Shown here one piece after another: positions 52,025 through 61,704 of a stretch of DNA of 64,000 nt. How positions within the stretch are numbered: position 1 is the stretch's first letter; each line of letters opens with the position of its first letter. Made by a program: the position numbers and the translations under genes. Source of the DNA: Blautia pseudococcoides (GTDB taxonomy: Bacteria; Bacillota; Clostridia; Lachnospirales; Lachnospiraceae); the NCBI RefSeq assembly GCF_001689125.2, contig NZ_CP015405.2, positions 401,001 to 465,000 of the forward strand, in the 5' to 3' direction. The notes beneath the pieces were generated by a model. It did not search any database, had not been told where the DNA came from, and worked only from the letters and a program-made list of their open reading frames with translations.

Positions 52025-53615
52025 GAGAAAAACGGGAAGTTTTCTGGCTCTTCTCATACAAAACTATGTGGGATTTACCTTGACCATACTCTGTATCCTG
52101 GCATTGATCTCTGCTGCTATCAACAAAGGGTTTGAAAGACGGCTTGATCTGCCCAGTGCCGATGCCCTGGAAGCAAACGAGGGACTGCTGGAGGAAGGAA
52201 ACTATGATGCGTTTCCCTGCCGGAAAGTCCTGGGGCCAAAAGGTGATTTTGTGGTATTGGATGAGAATCTGCATACGGTTTATAAGAGCAGTGAGAAGAT
52301 GGAGGAATCCTTCACTGCCACGGAATTATACTGTATTCCGGAAATGACACTGTGGGAATATACGGAGACCACCACATTTACGAATCAGGAGGGGAAAAAA
52401 CAGATCCTGGTGAAACGGTACGGGGAAGTGATGTCAGAAGACAAGGAAACATATGAAGAGACAGAGAGCTTCATGATCTTGGATGAGAATTACAGAGTGC
52501 TGACCAATACCATGGATTTCCCGGCGCAGCAGTTTGGAGAGCGGGAACTGCAGTATATGACGGACTCCGTCTCCGCGTCCTATGGATATCAGAAACATAC
52601 TTTCACAGGGGAGGACGGCAGGAAATATACGGCAGTCTTCAAATACAAAAAAATAGATGATCCCAGTTACCGCCACATTGTCTCTGCTCTGGAACGGCTC
52701 TGGCTTCTGACAATTCCGCTGTATATTATCGTAGTGGCAGTCTTTGTGCTGAAGCTGAACCGGAAAGTAAAGGTTCCGCTCACATCCCTGAGCAGGACCA
52801 TCACCCAGTACCAGCAGGGGGAGAAACCCAGCACAGAGTACAGAGGACCAAATGAGTTTGTAGAGATTGGGGATGATTTTGTCAGGCTTGCCGCCCGTCT
52901 CAACGAGAGTGAGGAGAAACGTCTGAAAGCAGGTATGGACAAGCAGAAAATGCTGGCCGATATATCCCATGATCTAAAAACGCCTATTACAGTTATCCAG
53001 GGATATGCCAGGGCTATCTGTGACGGCGTGATACCAGAGGACAGGAGGGATCAGTATCTCAGAACCATCTATTTAAAATCCTCGGCGCTCAATGAACTGA
53101 TCAATACCTTTTATGAGTACAGTAAGCTGGAGCATCCGGATTTCAGCCCGGTGCTGAAAAGAGAGAATATCTGCGAATTCTCCAGAGAATACCTGGCGTC
53201 CAAGTACAATGAGATCGCTCTTGCCGGATTTGAACTGGAGGCGGATATTCCTGAAACGCCTCTGTACTGTCATATTGATTCCCAGCAGCTCAGCCGTGTT
53301 TTTGAAAATATCATTGCCAATGCGCTGAAGCATAATTCGGAGGGGACGATACTGCGCTTTGCCATTGCTGCTGAGGGGAACAGCGTAAAGATCAGTATAT
53401 CCGACAACGGGAAAGGGGTTCCCCCGGAGATCGCAGATGTTATCTTTGAACCCTTCACTGTGGGGGACGAGTCCCGCAACAGCAGGCAGGGAACCGGCCT
53501 GGGACTTGCCATCGCAAAAAAAATTGTGGAATCCCATAAAGGGTACATCAGCCTTTCCAAGCATCCGGAAGAAGGGATGTCCACGGAATTTATTATATGG
53601 ATGAAAACGTCATAA
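52011..53615 (+). CDS. Membrane sensor histidine kinase
   Basis: A 534-residue kinase. Membrane helices lie at about 12-34 and 225-247, enclosing an extracellular sensor of about 190 residues. A HAMP-like linker (about 247-300), the phosphoacceptor H320 in ADISHDLKTPITV, and a HATPase domain with NALKHN, DNGKGVPPE and GTGLGLAI follow. It starts at TTG 52011 inside the regulator gene; no in-frame Met occurs before the first membrane helix, so TTG is likely the true start by coupling. Confidence 0.9.
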   Translation: MKTDKRKTGSFLALLIQNYVGFTLTILCILALISAAINKGFERRLDLPSADALEANEGLLEEGNYDAFPCRKVLGPKGDFVVLDENLHTVYKSSEKMEESFTATELYCIPEMTLWEYTETTTFTNQEGKKQILVKRYGEVMSEDKETYEETESFMILDENYRVLTNTMDFPAQQFGERELQYMTDSVSASYGYQKHTFTGEDGRKYTAVFKYKKIDDPSYRHIVSALERLWLLTIPLYIIVVAVFVLKLNRKVKVPLTSLSRTITQYQQGEKPSTEYRGPNEFVEIGDDFVRLAARLNESEEKRLKAGMDKQKMLADISHDLKTPITVIQGYARAICDGVIPEDRRDQYLRTIYLKSSALNELINTFYEYSKLEHPDFSPVLKRENICEFSREYLASKYNEIALAGFELEADIPETPLYCHIDSQQLSRVFENIIANALKHNSEGTILRFAIAAEGNSVKISISDNGKGVPPEIADVIFEPFTVGDESRNSRQGTGLGLAIAKKIVESHKGYISLSKHPEEGMSTEFIIWMKTS

Positions 53616-53635
53616 GGTTTTCTCAGTTTTGAATG

Positions 53636-53667
53636 CAGCCTGTTTTTATTGGAACAGGCTGTTTTTT
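53636..53667 (+). terminator. Terminator of the two-component operon
   Basis: AGCCTGTT (53637-53644) pairs with AACAGGCT (53653-53660), followed by GTTTTTTG. Confidence 0.85.
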
Positions 53668-53718
53668 GTCTTATTTTCTGTTGTCAATTTGCACAAAAAT
53701 GACGGCTGCAATTTAAAG

Positions 53719-53747
53719 TTGTGCATCCCCGCATTTGATGGTATAAT
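53719..53747 (+). promoter_or_regulatory. Promoter of gdpP-rplI-dnaB
   Basis: TTGTGC at 53719-53724, 17-base spacer, perfect TATAAT at 53742-53747, about 75 bases before the gdpP start. Confidence 0.65.
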
Positions 53748-53821
53748 GTTAAAGTACATTTTCATCCGGCAAGGCATAATAGGAGACCGGACAAAGTAGA
53801 GAAATTGGCAGGTAAGAGGAT

Positions 53822-55867
53822 ATGAATGGGAAAATTAAGATTAAAGGTCAGTTGAAGCTGTACATGCAGTGGCCGGTAATTCTGGCAGTCCTTCTGATTC
53901 TCATGGATATTAGTGTGTTCCGCATCAACAGGCGGGCTGGCGCTGTTGCCAGTGGATTTTTGGCTGTTTATTTGCTGATAGTTATTTTCTTATATCACCA
54001 CAGCCGTGCCATCATCATGAATGAGCTGATCTCTTTTGCTACCCAGTACGGGCAGGTACAGAGAAGCCTGCTGAAGGAATTTATTGTTCCTTATGCGCTG
54101 CTGGACAGCAAGGGAAAGCTGATGTGGATGAATGATGCATTTTCCGCCTTGTGTGAAAAGCCACGGAAGTATAGAAAATCAATCACCACCCTGTTTCCTG
54201 AGATCAAAGTGGACACTCTGCCGAAGGAGGATGCGTCTGAAGTAGTGTTCCAGTTCGCTGAGAAGGATTACCGTGCATCCATGCGCAGAATTTCTATCCA
54301 GAAACTACTGGAAGATTCAGGCTTGGTGGAGGCAGAGGACGAGAATTTCCTCACAGCACTTTATCTCTTTGATGAGACAGAGATCAACGGTTACATCCGC
54401 AGGACAGAGGACGAAAAGCTGGTTACAGGGCTTCTGTATCTGGACAATTACGACGAGGCACTGAATAGTGTGGAAGAAGTGCGCCGTTCGCTTTTGGTTG
54501 CCCTGATAGAGAGAAAGCTGAACAAGTATTTCAGTGAGGTGGACTGTCTTGTGAAAAAGCTGGAAAAGGACAAGTTTATTCTTGTTATGCGCCAGCGCTC
54601 TCTGGAGGAACTGAAGAAGAAGCGGTTCAATATTCTGGAGGATGTAAAGACTGTCAACATTGGAAATGATATGGCTGTGACGATCAGTATCGGTATCGGT
54701 ATCAATGCGCCCAGCTATGCGCAGAATTATGAGTATTCCAGGATCGCCATTGACCTTGCCCTTGGACGCGGCGGTGACCAGGTGGTTATCAAGGACAAAG
54801 AGAGCATGACATATTTTGGCGGGAAATCCCAGCAGATGGGCAAGAATACCCGTGTAAAGGCCCGTGTAAAAGCCCATGCACTGAAGGAGTTCATGGTTGC
54901 CAAGGATAAAGTGGTGGTCATGGGACACAAGATTTCAGATGTGGACTCCATCGGCGCCGGGATCGGTATCTACAGGGCAGCAAAATCCCTGAATAAGAGG
55001 GCACATATTGTTGTAAATAATCCGACCATGTCTGTGCGTCCCATCATTGAGAATTTTATGAATAATCCGGATTATGATGAGCATATGTTTGTGGACAGTG
55101 CAGAAGCAATTGACATTGTGGACAACAACACTGTTGTGGTTGTGGTGGATACCAACAAGCCAAGCTATACGGAGTGTGAGGAGCTGCTTTCCAAGACTAA
55201 GACGATCGTGGTTCTGGACCATCACCGCCAGGGTGCGGAGGTGATTTCCAACGCGGTGCTTTCTTATATTGAGCCGTTTGCATCTTCGGCCTGTGAAATG
55301 GTTGCGGAGATTCTGCAGTATTTCTCTGACGATATCAGAATTTACAACATAGAGGCGGATGCCCTTTACTCCGGCATCATTATTGATACCAACAATTTCA
55401 CGGCCAAAACTGGCGTGAGGACTTTTGAAGCTGCTGCGTTCCTGCGCCGCTGCGGCGCGGATGTGACCCGGGTGCGCAAGATGTTCCGGGATGATGTGGC
55501 TTCCTACAGGGCGAAAGCGGAGGCGATCCGTCATGTGGAGACTTACCGGAACTATTTTGCTATTGCGGTCTGCCCGAGCCAGGGTGTGGACAGCCCCACC
55601 ATCGTGGCATCCCAGGCGGCCAATGAACTTTTGAATATCAGCAGTGTGCGGGCATCTTTTGTGCTCACAGACTACAACCATACCATTTATTTCAGCGCCC
55701 GTGCCATTGATGAGGTGAATGTACAGCTTATCATGGAACGTCTGGGCGGCGGAGGTCACATTAATATGGCCGGAGCACAGCTAAAGGATGAGGAGATGGA
55801 GATCGCCATCATCAAACTGAAAGAGACCATTGACCAGATGATAAAGGAAGGAGACATAGAGATATGA
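53822..55867 (+). CDS. gdpP: GdpP-type cyclic-di-AMP phosphodiesterase
   Basis: A 681-residue membrane protein. Two N-terminal membrane helices (about 17-60), a PAS-like domain (about 80-150), a degenerate GGDEF domain (about 175-310), then DHH and DHHA1 domains. The DHH catalytic motifs are [11 protein letters not shown] near 362 and VLDHHRQG near 463; [12 protein letters not shown] near 641 closes the protein. The family hydrolyses c-di-AMP to pApA and thereby sets cell-wall and osmotic homeostasis. It overlaps rplI by four bases. Confidence 0.95.
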   Translation: MNGKIKIKGQLKLYMQWPVILAVLLILMDISVFRINRRAGAVASGFLAVYLLIVIFLYHHSRAIIMNELISFATQYGQVQRSLLKEFIVPYALLDSKGKLMWMNDAFSALCEKPRKYRKSITTLFPEIKVDTLPKEDASEVVFQFAEKDYRASMRRISIQKLLEDSGLVEAEDENFLTALYLFDETEINGYIRRTEDEKLVTGLLYLDNYDEALNSVEEVRRSLLVALIERKLNKYFSEVDCLVKKLEKDKFILVMRQRSLEELKKKRFNILEDVKTVNIGNDMAVTISIGIGINAPSYAQNYEYSRIAIDLALGRGGDQVVIKDKESMTYFGGKSQQMGKNTRVKARVKAHALKEFMVAKDKVVVMGHKISDVDSIGAGIGIYRAAKSLNKRAHIVVNNPTMSVRPIIENFMNNPDYDEHMFVDSAEAIDIVDNNTVVVVVDTNKPSYTECEELLSKTKTIVVLDHHRQGAEVISNAVLSYIEPFASSACEMVAEILQYFSDDIRIYNIEADALYSGIIIDTNNFTAKTGVRTFEAAAFLRRCGADVTRVRKMFRDDVASYRAKAEAIRHVETYRNYFAIAVCPSQGVDSPTIVASQAANELLNISSVRASFVLTDYNHTIYFSARAIDEVNVQLIMERLGGGGHINMAGAQLKDEEMEIAIIKLKETIDQMIKEGDIEI

Positions 55868-56310
55868 AAGTAATTTTAGTAGAAGACGTAAAATCCCTGG
55901 GGAAGAAGGGTGACATTGTAAATGTAAGCGACGGATATGCCAGGAACATGCTGTTTCCCAAGAAACTGGGACTGGAGGCTACATCCAAGAACATCAATGA
56001 TTTAAAACTCCAGAGAGCCCATGAGGACAAAGTGGCAAAAGAGCAGCTTGACGCGGCACAGGCTTTCAAGGCGGAGCTGGAGACAAAAGAAGTGACGGTA
56101 TCCATCAAAGTAGGGGAAAATGGCCGTACTTTTGGTTCTATCTCAACAAAAGAGCTGGCTGAAGCGGCAAAAGAGCAGCTTGGATATGACATTGATAAGA
56201 AGAAAATGCAGCTTTCTTCCCCGATCAAAGAGCTGGGTACCACAAAAGTACCCATCCGTCTGCATCCTAAAGTGACAGCAGAGCTGAAAGTCGTTGTGAA
56301 GGAAGCGTAA
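55864..56310 (+). CDS. rplI: 50S ribosomal protein L9
   Basis: A 148-residue L9 with the N-terminal rRNA-binding domain ([40 protein letters not shown] start) joined by a long helix to the C-terminal domain with [12 protein letters not shown]. The ATGA overlap with gdpP and the dnaB gene 31 bases downstream form a Firmicutes-conserved arrangement. Confidence 0.97.
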   Translation: MKVILVEDVKSLGKKGDIVNVSDGYARNMLFPKKLGLEATSKNINDLKLQRAHEDKVAKEQLDAAQAFKAELETKEVTVSIKVGENGRTFGSISTKELAEAAKEQLGYDIDKKKMQLSSPIKELGTTKVPIRLHPKVTAELKVVVKEA

Positions 56311-56341
56311 GCCTTCCAAAGGAAAGGAGCCATAACCTGTC

Positions 56342-57670
56342 ATGGATGAAGCACTTATAAAGAGAATCATGCCCCACAGCATTGAAGCGGAGCAGTCGGT
56401 TATCGGTTCCATGATCACGAACAAAGATGCCATTGTGACCGCATCAGAGATCATTACAGGTGATGATTTTTATCAGCAGCAGTACGGCATTGTCTTTGAG
56501 GCCATGGTGGAGCTCTTCAATGAGAACAAACCTGTGGATCTGGTCACACTGCAGAACAGGCTGAAGGAACTGGATGTGCCGCCTGAGATTTCCAGCATGG
56601 AATTTGTGGGGGAACTGGTGGCAGCAGTGCCTACCTCTGTGAACGTAAAGTATTATGCGGAGATTGTGTCTGAAAAGGCAATGCTGCGCAAACTGATCAA
56701 GACCACAGAGGAGATTGCCAATACCTGTTATCTTGGCAATGAGCGGACCCAGGATATTCTTGAGATCACAGAAAAGAAGATTTTTGACCTGGTACAGAGG
56801 AAGAGCAGTGATGAATTTGTACCTATAAAAGATGTGGTCCTGAATGCCATTGAGAAGATTGAGAAGGCGTCCAGGACAAAGGGGAGTGTTACCGGTATCC
56901 CCACAGGATTTATTGACCTGGATTACAAGATGTCCGGTTTTCAGCCATCAGACCTGATTCTGGTAGCTGCCAGGCCCTCCATGGGTAAAACGGCGTTCGT
57001 ACTGAATATTGCCCAGTATATGGCATTTAAAAGTGGTGTTACCACGGCGATCTTCAGTCTGGAGATGTCAAAGGAACAGCTTGTAAACCGTCTGCTGTCC
57101 TTGGAGTCAAAAGTGGATTCCCAGAGTATTCGTACAGGTAATCTGGAGGATGAGGACTGGGCAAAGCTGATCGAGGGCGCTAATATTATTGGGTCATCCA
57201 ATATGATCATTGATGATACACCGGGTATTTCCATTTCGGAGCTGCGGTCAAAGTGCAGGAAGTATAAGCTGGAGCAGAATCTTGGAGTTATTTTTATTGA
57301 CTATCTGCAGCTGATGTCAGGAAGCGGCAGAAGTGAATCCCGGCAGCAGGAGATATCTGATATTTCCAGGTCCCTGAAGTCGCTGGCAAGGGAACTGAGC
57401 GTGCCGGTGGTGGCGCTGTCCCAGTTGAGCCGTGCCGTGGAACAGAGGCCGGACCACAGACCTATGCTTTCTGACCTTCGAGAGTCAGGGGCGATTGAGC
57501 AGGATGCCGATGTTGTTATGTTCATTTACAGGGATGATTATTATAATAAGGATTCTGAGAATAAGAATATTGCGGAGATCATTATTGCTAAACAGAGGAA
57601 TGGTCCGATTGGGACGGTGAATTTGGTTTGGCTGCCGAATTATACGAAGTTTGTGAATATGAAGAAATAG
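56342..57670 (+). CDS. dnaB: Replicative DNA helicase
   Basis: A 442-residue hexameric helicase. The N-terminal domain starts at PHSIEAEQSVIGSMI. The RecA-like C-terminal domain has Walker A ARPSMGKTAF near residues 209-218, Walker B LGVIFIDYLQLM near 312-323, and SQLSRAVEQRPDHRPMLSDLRESGAIEQDAD, the H4 region. No intein is visible. A terminator follows the gene. Confidence 0.97.
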   Translation: MDEALIKRIMPHSIEAEQSVIGSMITNKDAIVTASEIITGDDFYQQQYGIVFEAMVELFNENKPVDLVTLQNRLKELDVPPEISSMEFVGELVAAVPTSVNVKYYAEIVSEKAMLRKLIKTTEEIANTCYLGNERTQDILEITEKKIFDLVQRKSSDEFVPIKDVVLNAIEKIEKASRTKGSVTGIPTGFIDLDYKMSGFQPSDLILVAARPSMGKTAFVLNIAQYMAFKSGVTTAIFSLEMSKEQLVNRLLSLESKVDSQSIRTGNLEDEDWAKLIEGANIIGSSNMIIDDTPGISISELRSKCRKYKLEQNLGVIFIDYLQLMSGSGRSESRQQEISDISRSLKSLARELSVPVVALSQLSRAVEQRPDHRPMLSDLRESGAIEQDADVVMFIYRDDYYNKDSENKNIAEIIIAKQRNGPIGTVNLVWLPNYTKFVNMKK

Positions 57671-57676
57671 TTGGGA

Positions 57677-57713
57677 AAGGTTCTGTGGCCGGGGCGGCCA
57701 TGGGGCCTTTTTT
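57677..57713 (+). terminator. Terminator after dnaB
   Basis: AAGGTTCTGTGGCC pairs with GGCCATGGGGCCTT (14 pairs including G-T pairs) around GGGGC, followed by TTTT. Confidence 0.7.
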
Positions 57714-57774
57714 GTGTTGGTGGGTGCTTAGGGTGGACGGGAAATGAGAAGGAAGGGCAGTGCTGAAGATGGGG

Positions 57775-57803
57775 TTGACAATGGGAAAGAGAAGTGATAT
57801 ATT
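57775..57803 (+). promoter_or_regulatory. Promoter of the DUF3796-HTH operon
   Basis: A perfect TTGACA at 57775-57780, 17-base spacer and TATATT at 57798-57803. The -10 lies within the left arm of the palindrome at 57794-57830. Confidence 0.75.
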
Positions 57804-57830
57804 TGTCTTATTAAGAGATAAATATATCAC
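57794..57830. promoter_or_regulatory. Palindromic operator over the promoter
   Basis: GTGATATATTT (57794-57804) and AAATATATCAC (57820-57830) are perfect inverted repeats, with further partial symmetry inside. The left arm covers the -10 box, so binding would block transcription. The Xre-type regulator encoded second in the operon is the natural candidate to bind it. Confidence 0.6.
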
Positions 57831-57847
57831 TTTTGGGAGGATGGATA

Positions 57848-58492
57848 ATGAGGAAGAGGAATTGGAGAGGGATTGTGCTGATAGGGTTTATTTTGGCGGA
57901 GTTTTTGGCCGTGGGGTTTGATGTGGCTATCAATGGGAGCAGGATCGTGAAGCCGATAGATTTTGGGAGTTATGTGTTTCGGGGGTCGGATCTGCCTTTG
58001 ATGGCAGTGACGGTGGGATTAGTTTGTTATGTGGTGTATTTGGTGATTCATATGGTAGCTGCAAATTTTAGAAAGGGCGGGACGGCTGTTAAGGGAGTGA
58101 CCAGGAAACTGAATCCAAAGCATGGGTGGTTTGGAATTTTTGGATTTTTTGGGTTTGTTGGGATTCCCGCCTATGTGATGCAGGGACAGGTTTGGCCGTT
58201 TTTCTTTTTTGCGTTTTTTGGGTTCTTTGGATTTTTTTATGAGGCAAAGATGAGCTGTACGTTGATGGATGAAAGATTTAAGGAGGAACAAACAAGAGCA
58301 CAACTGGTTTCTTATAAGACGGGTTTTGGACTTCTGTGGGTGGTGGCCTGGTTTATGGGAATGGCAGGAAGCCATATTGGAATTACCTATGTGGCACTTA
58401 TTTTTACAGTGTCCTCTTCCCTGATCATTGCCCTGGTTCTCTTTTTGAATAGCTATCTTCTGTACAAATATGATACGGAGGAAGCAGAGTAA
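57848..58492 (+). CDS. DUF3796-type membrane protein
   Basis: A 214-residue membrane protein with about six hydrophobic segments. A Phe/Gly-rich stretch ([12 protein letters not shown] and [19 protein letters not shown]) near residues 95-140 is typical of DUF3796 proteins. ATG 57848 is chosen because GGGAGG lies seven bases upstream; the TTG at 57833 is before that site. It is co-transcribed with a small HTH regulator. Function unknown. Confidence 0.8.
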   Translation: MRKRNWRGIVLIGFILAEFLAVGFDVAINGSRIVKPIDFGSYVFRGSDLPLMAVTVGLVCYVVYLVIHMVAANFRKGGTAVKGVTRKLNPKHGWFGIFGFFGFVGIPAYVMQGQVWPFFFFAFFGFFGFFYEAKMSCTLMDERFKEEQTRAQLVSYKTGFGLLWVVAWFMGMAGSHIGITYVALIFTVSSSLIIALVLFLNSYLLYKYDTEEAE

Positions 58493-58493
58493 T

Positions 58494-58700
58494 ATGGGCA
58501 TACAAGGATTTTCGTGTAATCTGAAAAAATACCGTCTGCTAAAGGACATGACTCAGGAACAATTGGCAAACGCCGTAGGTGTCCGCCGCGAAACTATCAT
58601 GCGGCTGGAAAAAGCCCAGTATAACCCGTCTTTAAAACTGGCAATAGATATATCAAGAGTCGTAGAGACTCCCATAGAGGAACTCTTTATTTTTGATTGA
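58494..58700 (+). CDS. Xre-type HTH regulator (small)
   Basis: A 68-residue helix-turn-helix protein: [56 protein letters not shown] is the YozG/Cro-like pattern. ATG 58494 is right after the DUF3796 stop; the in-frame ATG at 58470 would overlap that gene. These one-domain repressors usually control their own operon, and the palindrome at 57794-57830 is a plausible site. Confidence 0.88.
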   Translation: MGIQGFSCNLKKYRLLKDMTQEQLANAVGVRRETIMRLEKAQYNPSLKLAIDISRVVETPIEELFIFD

Positions 58701-58746
58701 CCAGACTTTTTCTTTTTCTTTTCAATAATTACCGCAGAGAAAACCA

Positions 58747-58814
58747 GGGGAAGAAGGGGGAGGGAAACTGCGGAACGCTTCGCGCCCCAGTTTCCCTCCC
58801 GCCCTCTCTTCCCC
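58747..58814. terminator. Long imperfect hairpin between convergent genes
   Basis: GGGGAAGA then AGGGGGAGGGAAACTG (58747-58770) pairs with CAGTTTCCCTCCC then GCCCTCTCTTCCCC (58788-58814), with a three-base bulge. On the minus strand a T-rich stretch follows, so it probably ends the pilT operon. Confidence 0.6.
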
Positions 58815-58829
58815 GTCCGTCTCTCTCAC

Positions 58830-59885
58830 CTAAATCCTCTTCCCTAACATCTCCGGATTGGAAGCATGGCCCAAAGCCTCATGCCTGCTGATCCTGCCTT
58901 CTTTCACCAGCCGTTGCAGACTGGCATCCATAGAGATCATATCGCCCCCGGCCGAAGAATAAATAAGCCCATCAATCTGATGTACCTTATTCTCCCGGAT
59001 CATATTTTTAATAGCCGGGGTTGTCTTCATGATCTCAAATGCGGGAATCAGCGTCTCATTTACATCAGGCACCAACTGCTGTGATACTACAGCCCGTAGC
59101 ACTGAGGAGAGCTGCACAGCGATCTGCCGCTGCTGATTGGGCGGAAAGACATCAATAATACGGTCTATGGTATTTGCAGCCCCCAGGGTATGCAGGGTGG
59201 ACAGTACCAAATGCCCGGTTTCGGCGGCTGTCATAGCGACTGCCATCGTCTCATAATCTCTCATTTCCCCCAATAGGATCACATCCGGACTCTGCCGCAG
59301 GGAGGCTCTTAAAGCCATAATATAACTTTCTGTATCCGTGTTGATCTCGCGCTGGCTCACAATACTCTTTTTATGGCTGTGCAGGAACTCCAGAGGATCC
59401 TCCAGCGTAATAATATGCTTTTCCTGTGTCTTATTTATAGCGTCAATGATACATGCCAGTGTGGTGGACTTTCCACTACCTGCAGGACCTGTAACAAGGA
59501 CAAGCCCTTTATTCATATTCCCCAGTTCAATGATAGAATCCGGAATCCCTAAATCCGATGGATTGGGAAGCTGGAATGTGATGACGCGGATGACAGCAGC
59601 CATGGAACCTCTCTGTTTGTAAGTGCTCACCCGGTAACGGGAAAGTCCTCTCACAGCGAAGGAAAAATCATCATCCCCTGTCTCCAGAAAGCGGTTGATA
59701 TCCCGGCTGTCTGCCAGTTGGTAGATTTCACGTATCATGGATTCCGACTGGGCCGGCATAATCTTGTCAGTTCCCATGGTGATAAGGGAACCGTTCTTTT
59801 TGTATGAGAGCGGCAGACCTGCTACAATAAAAAGGTCTGAGGCACCGGTATTGGTGGTGTCAGTTAAAAATGTTAGTGCATCCAT
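58830..59885 (-). CDS. PilT-type secretion/twitching ATPase
   Basis: A 351-residue hexameric ATPase of the PilT/GspE family. The N-terminal domain begins ASDLFIVAG, a variant of the ASDLH start. Walker A GPAGSGKS is at residues 133-140, Walker B in VILLGEMRD and the His box in STLHTLGAANT. ATG 59885 is chosen because AAAGGA lies seven bases upstream; the extension to 59939 has no site. It is the last gene of a reduced pilus-like set and the only ATPase of it in this window. Confidence 0.88.
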   Translation of the reverse strand: MDALTFLTDTTNTGASDLFIVAGLPLSYKKNGSLITMGTDKIMPAQSESMIREIYQLADSRDINRFLETGDDDFSFAVRGLSRYRVSTYKQRGSMAAVIRVITFQLPNPSDLGIPDSIIELGNMNKGLVLVTGPAGSGKSTTLACIIDAINKTQEKHIITLEDPLEFLHSHKKSIVSQREINTDTESYIMALRASLRQSPDVILLGEMRDYETMAVAMTAAETGHLVLSTLHTLGAANTIDRIIDVFPPNQQRQIAVQLSSVLRAVVSQQLVPDVNETLIPAFEIMKTTPAIKNMIRENKVHQIDGLIYSSAGGDMISMDASLQRLVKEGRISRHEALGHASNPEMLGKRI

Positions 59886-59904
59886 TGCTGTTTCCTTTCC
59901 TGAG

Positions 59905-60390
59905 TTATTTGTCGCTTCCGTATACAGGCAGTGTTTCATCCGGCTGCCATGTCTCTGTATTTACAAGCTTCCAGCTCTTGATCTGATAATAACTGTCCCC
60001 CTCCTTTAAATCTTGGGGCAGGAGGAGGGACACAGACAATTCCTGTTTTGATCCTGCAGGCACATGATATTCTATTTCCCTCTGGGAAGAGAATACGATC
60101 CCCTCTGTATCTTCCAAAGCGGTTTTTACATGCTGCAGGTACGCCTCCGTATTTCCATAAAGCGTATACTGTTCCTCCAGACATTTGTCAATGGTCATGA
60201 GGATTTCATTTGCCTTGTTTTCCGCTTCGTAGTAATCTTTGGTATGCTCCGCATTCTTTTTGCTCAGACGGTAATCCGAGCGGGCGCTGACAAGAGAGAG
60301 TACAGCAAAAGTTATCATGCAGAGCAGGACAAAGATCAGCAGGATAGAGGATGTGCCTACCCCCAGTATGGGTTTTCTGCTTTTTTCCAT
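59905..60390 (-). CDS. Single-span membrane protein of the pilus-like cluster
   Basis: A 161-residue protein with one membrane helix at about 13-36 after GVGTSSI, then a soluble extracellular part with a helical start (SKKNAEHTKDYYEAENKANEILMTIDKCLEEQY) and beta strands. This looks like a minor-pilin or PilX-like assembly protein, but no prepilin processing site of the classic G-FTLIE type is present. It sits 19 bases before pilT and 18 bases after the next pilin-like gene. Confidence 0.65.
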   Translation of the reverse strand: MEKSRKPILGVGTSSILLIFVLLCMITFAVLSLVSARSDYRLSKKNAEHTKDYYEAENKANEILMTIDKCLEEQYTLYGNTEAYLQHVKTALEDTEGIVFSSQREIEYHVPAGSKQELSVSLLLPQDLKEGDSYYQIKSWKLVNTETWQPDETLPVYGSDK

Positions 60391-60408
60391 TTTGCGGACT
60401 CCTTTCTA

Positions 60409-60849
60409 TTAAGCTGTCCCGGCTTTGCGGGCTATGGGGATTTTGATGGACAGATGGTAAAGACTGTCACCGTCAAAGTTTGTGAAGTCTATCCGCGCTT
60501 CTCTGCTGTGTGTGGAGGCGGTCTGTTCAATATAGAGATAATAGGCTGCGTCCTTCTGGGCGCAGGTTTCCCCGTTTTGGTCGTAACACAGGTAAATGAT
60601 CCCGTCCGTTTCCATTGCTTCAGGCAGAAGTGCTTTCACTGCCTCATAGGAGCCGTCTGTGTGGGCCAGTACCTCAGCAGCACTGGAGGCGTAACTGGAG
60701 CCAAGGGTCAGTTCCTTTGCCGATTGACTCATAAAATGCGCTTTTACAAAAACCTGGATACACACAGCGCTGGCCAGGGAAAAGAATAATATTGCAAGGA
60801 TCAGTTCGATCAGAAACAGACTGGACCTTGTATTTTGCCGTTCTCTCAC
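60409..60849 (-). CDS. Pseudopilin-like protein
   Basis: A 146-residue protein that starts with GTG 60849, preceded by AAAGGAG. It has a short basic leader, then SLFLIELILAILFFSLASA (about 10-28), which resembles the type IV pilin N-terminal helix with Glu at the fifth position. The residue before the processed position is Ser rather than Gly, so processing is uncertain. The rest is a soluble domain. Clustered with PilC and PilT. Confidence 0.68.
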   Translation of the reverse strand: MRERQNTRSSLFLIELILAILFFSLASAVCIQVFVKAHFMSQSAKELTLGSSYASSAAEVLAHTDGSYEAVKALLPEAMETDGIIYLCYDQNGETCAQKDAAYYLYIEQTASTHSREARIDFTNFDGDSLYHLSIKIPIARKAGTA

Positions 60850-60870
60850 TGGAATCTCCTTTCTGACAGA

Positions 60871-61353
60871 TCACTCACTTTGTACATGGATCAGCAGGGA
60901 CAGAGAATGTTTCTGCCTGTCTGCTGCCGTGAACCGAAAAAGGCCCTTGGATGCCTCCTGGATAGTAAAATCCGTTACTTCCAGTATGGATTCGCCCTGG
61001 GATTTCTTTGGCTCTTTCTCTTTTTGGGTAAAAAGTTCTTTTAAATATCCCCCATCCTCGTAAATATAGGCGGCATATTCCTTGTCCTCTATGGTCTCCA
61101 GAAAAATCAGGGCATTCCTGTCCTCCACTTTTCCCAGAAAAATGCTGCCGGATTCATCGTGCTGGCGTACTTTTTCAGCTATATAGGAGAGGGACGTGCG
61201 TGTGGTGTAATTGGCGTCCATATGGGCGGCTGTGGATTTGTATACATGTGCTCCTATGAGCACTACAGCCAGCGCAGAGGCGGCGAATACGCAGAGCAGT
61301 CCAAGGGTGAAGAGGACATCTATAAAATGTTTCTGGTTCCGGCTGGGATTCAT
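60871..61353 (-). CDS. DUF4860-type membrane protein of the pilus-like cluster
   Basis: A 160-residue protein with an N-terminal membrane helix at about 14-36 (TLGLLCVFAASALAVVLIGAHV) and a soluble extracellular domain. It looks like a DUF4860 protein, commonly found in Lachnospiraceae pilus-like clusters. It overlaps the preceding gene by four bases. Function unknown; a pseudopilin-like role is likely from position. Confidence 0.68.
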   Translation of the reverse strand: MNPSRNQKHFIDVLFTLGLLCVFAASALAVVLIGAHVYKSTAAHMDANYTTRTSLSYIAEKVRQHDESGSIFLGKVEDRNALIFLETIEDKEYAAYIYEDGGYLKELFTQKEKEPKKSQGESILEVTDFTIQEASKGLFRFTAADRQKHSLSLLIHVQSE

Positions 61354-61691
61354 GGCGCCACCTCCCTGTTGTTTAATGGTATGACATCGACATCCGGCAT
61401 CAGGTTGGAGCCAACCACCTCATATGTGACCAGGTATTTGTCATGGTCATAAGTGATCCCGTAATGCTCTTCCAGGTAAGTGAGGCTCTCCGGGTAACTC
61501 CCCTCCACGGCGTAGCAGTGCACAGCGCTTTTGATGACAGCCTGTTTCAGGCTTCGTTCCTCCTCCTTTTGTGTGGCAAAGGAGACAGAAGACATGCCGT
61601 AGAACAGAAAACACATCAGACATAGGAATACAAGGGCGGGCAGAAGCAGTCTGTGAAAGGGACGGCGCTTTTCAGTTTGAAATCGGTTCAT
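61350..61691 (-). CDS. Small membrane protein, pilin-like
   Basis: A 113-residue protein with one membrane helix at about 15-33, a helix with KEEERSLKQAVIKSAVHCYAVEG, and a C-terminal beta region including YPESLTYLEEHYGI. The YPESL pattern after a helix recalls GspG/major pseudopilins, although the N-terminus lacks a prepilin motif. It lies 13 bases after the PilC-like gene. Confidence 0.65.
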   Translation of the reverse strand: MNRFQTEKRRPFHRLLLPALVFLCLMCFLFYGMSSVSFATQKEEERSLKQAVIKSAVHCYAVEGSYPESLTYLEEHYGITYDHDKYLVTYEVVGSNLMPDVDVIPLNNREVAP

Positions 61692-61704
61692 ATGACAGCC
61701 CCCT

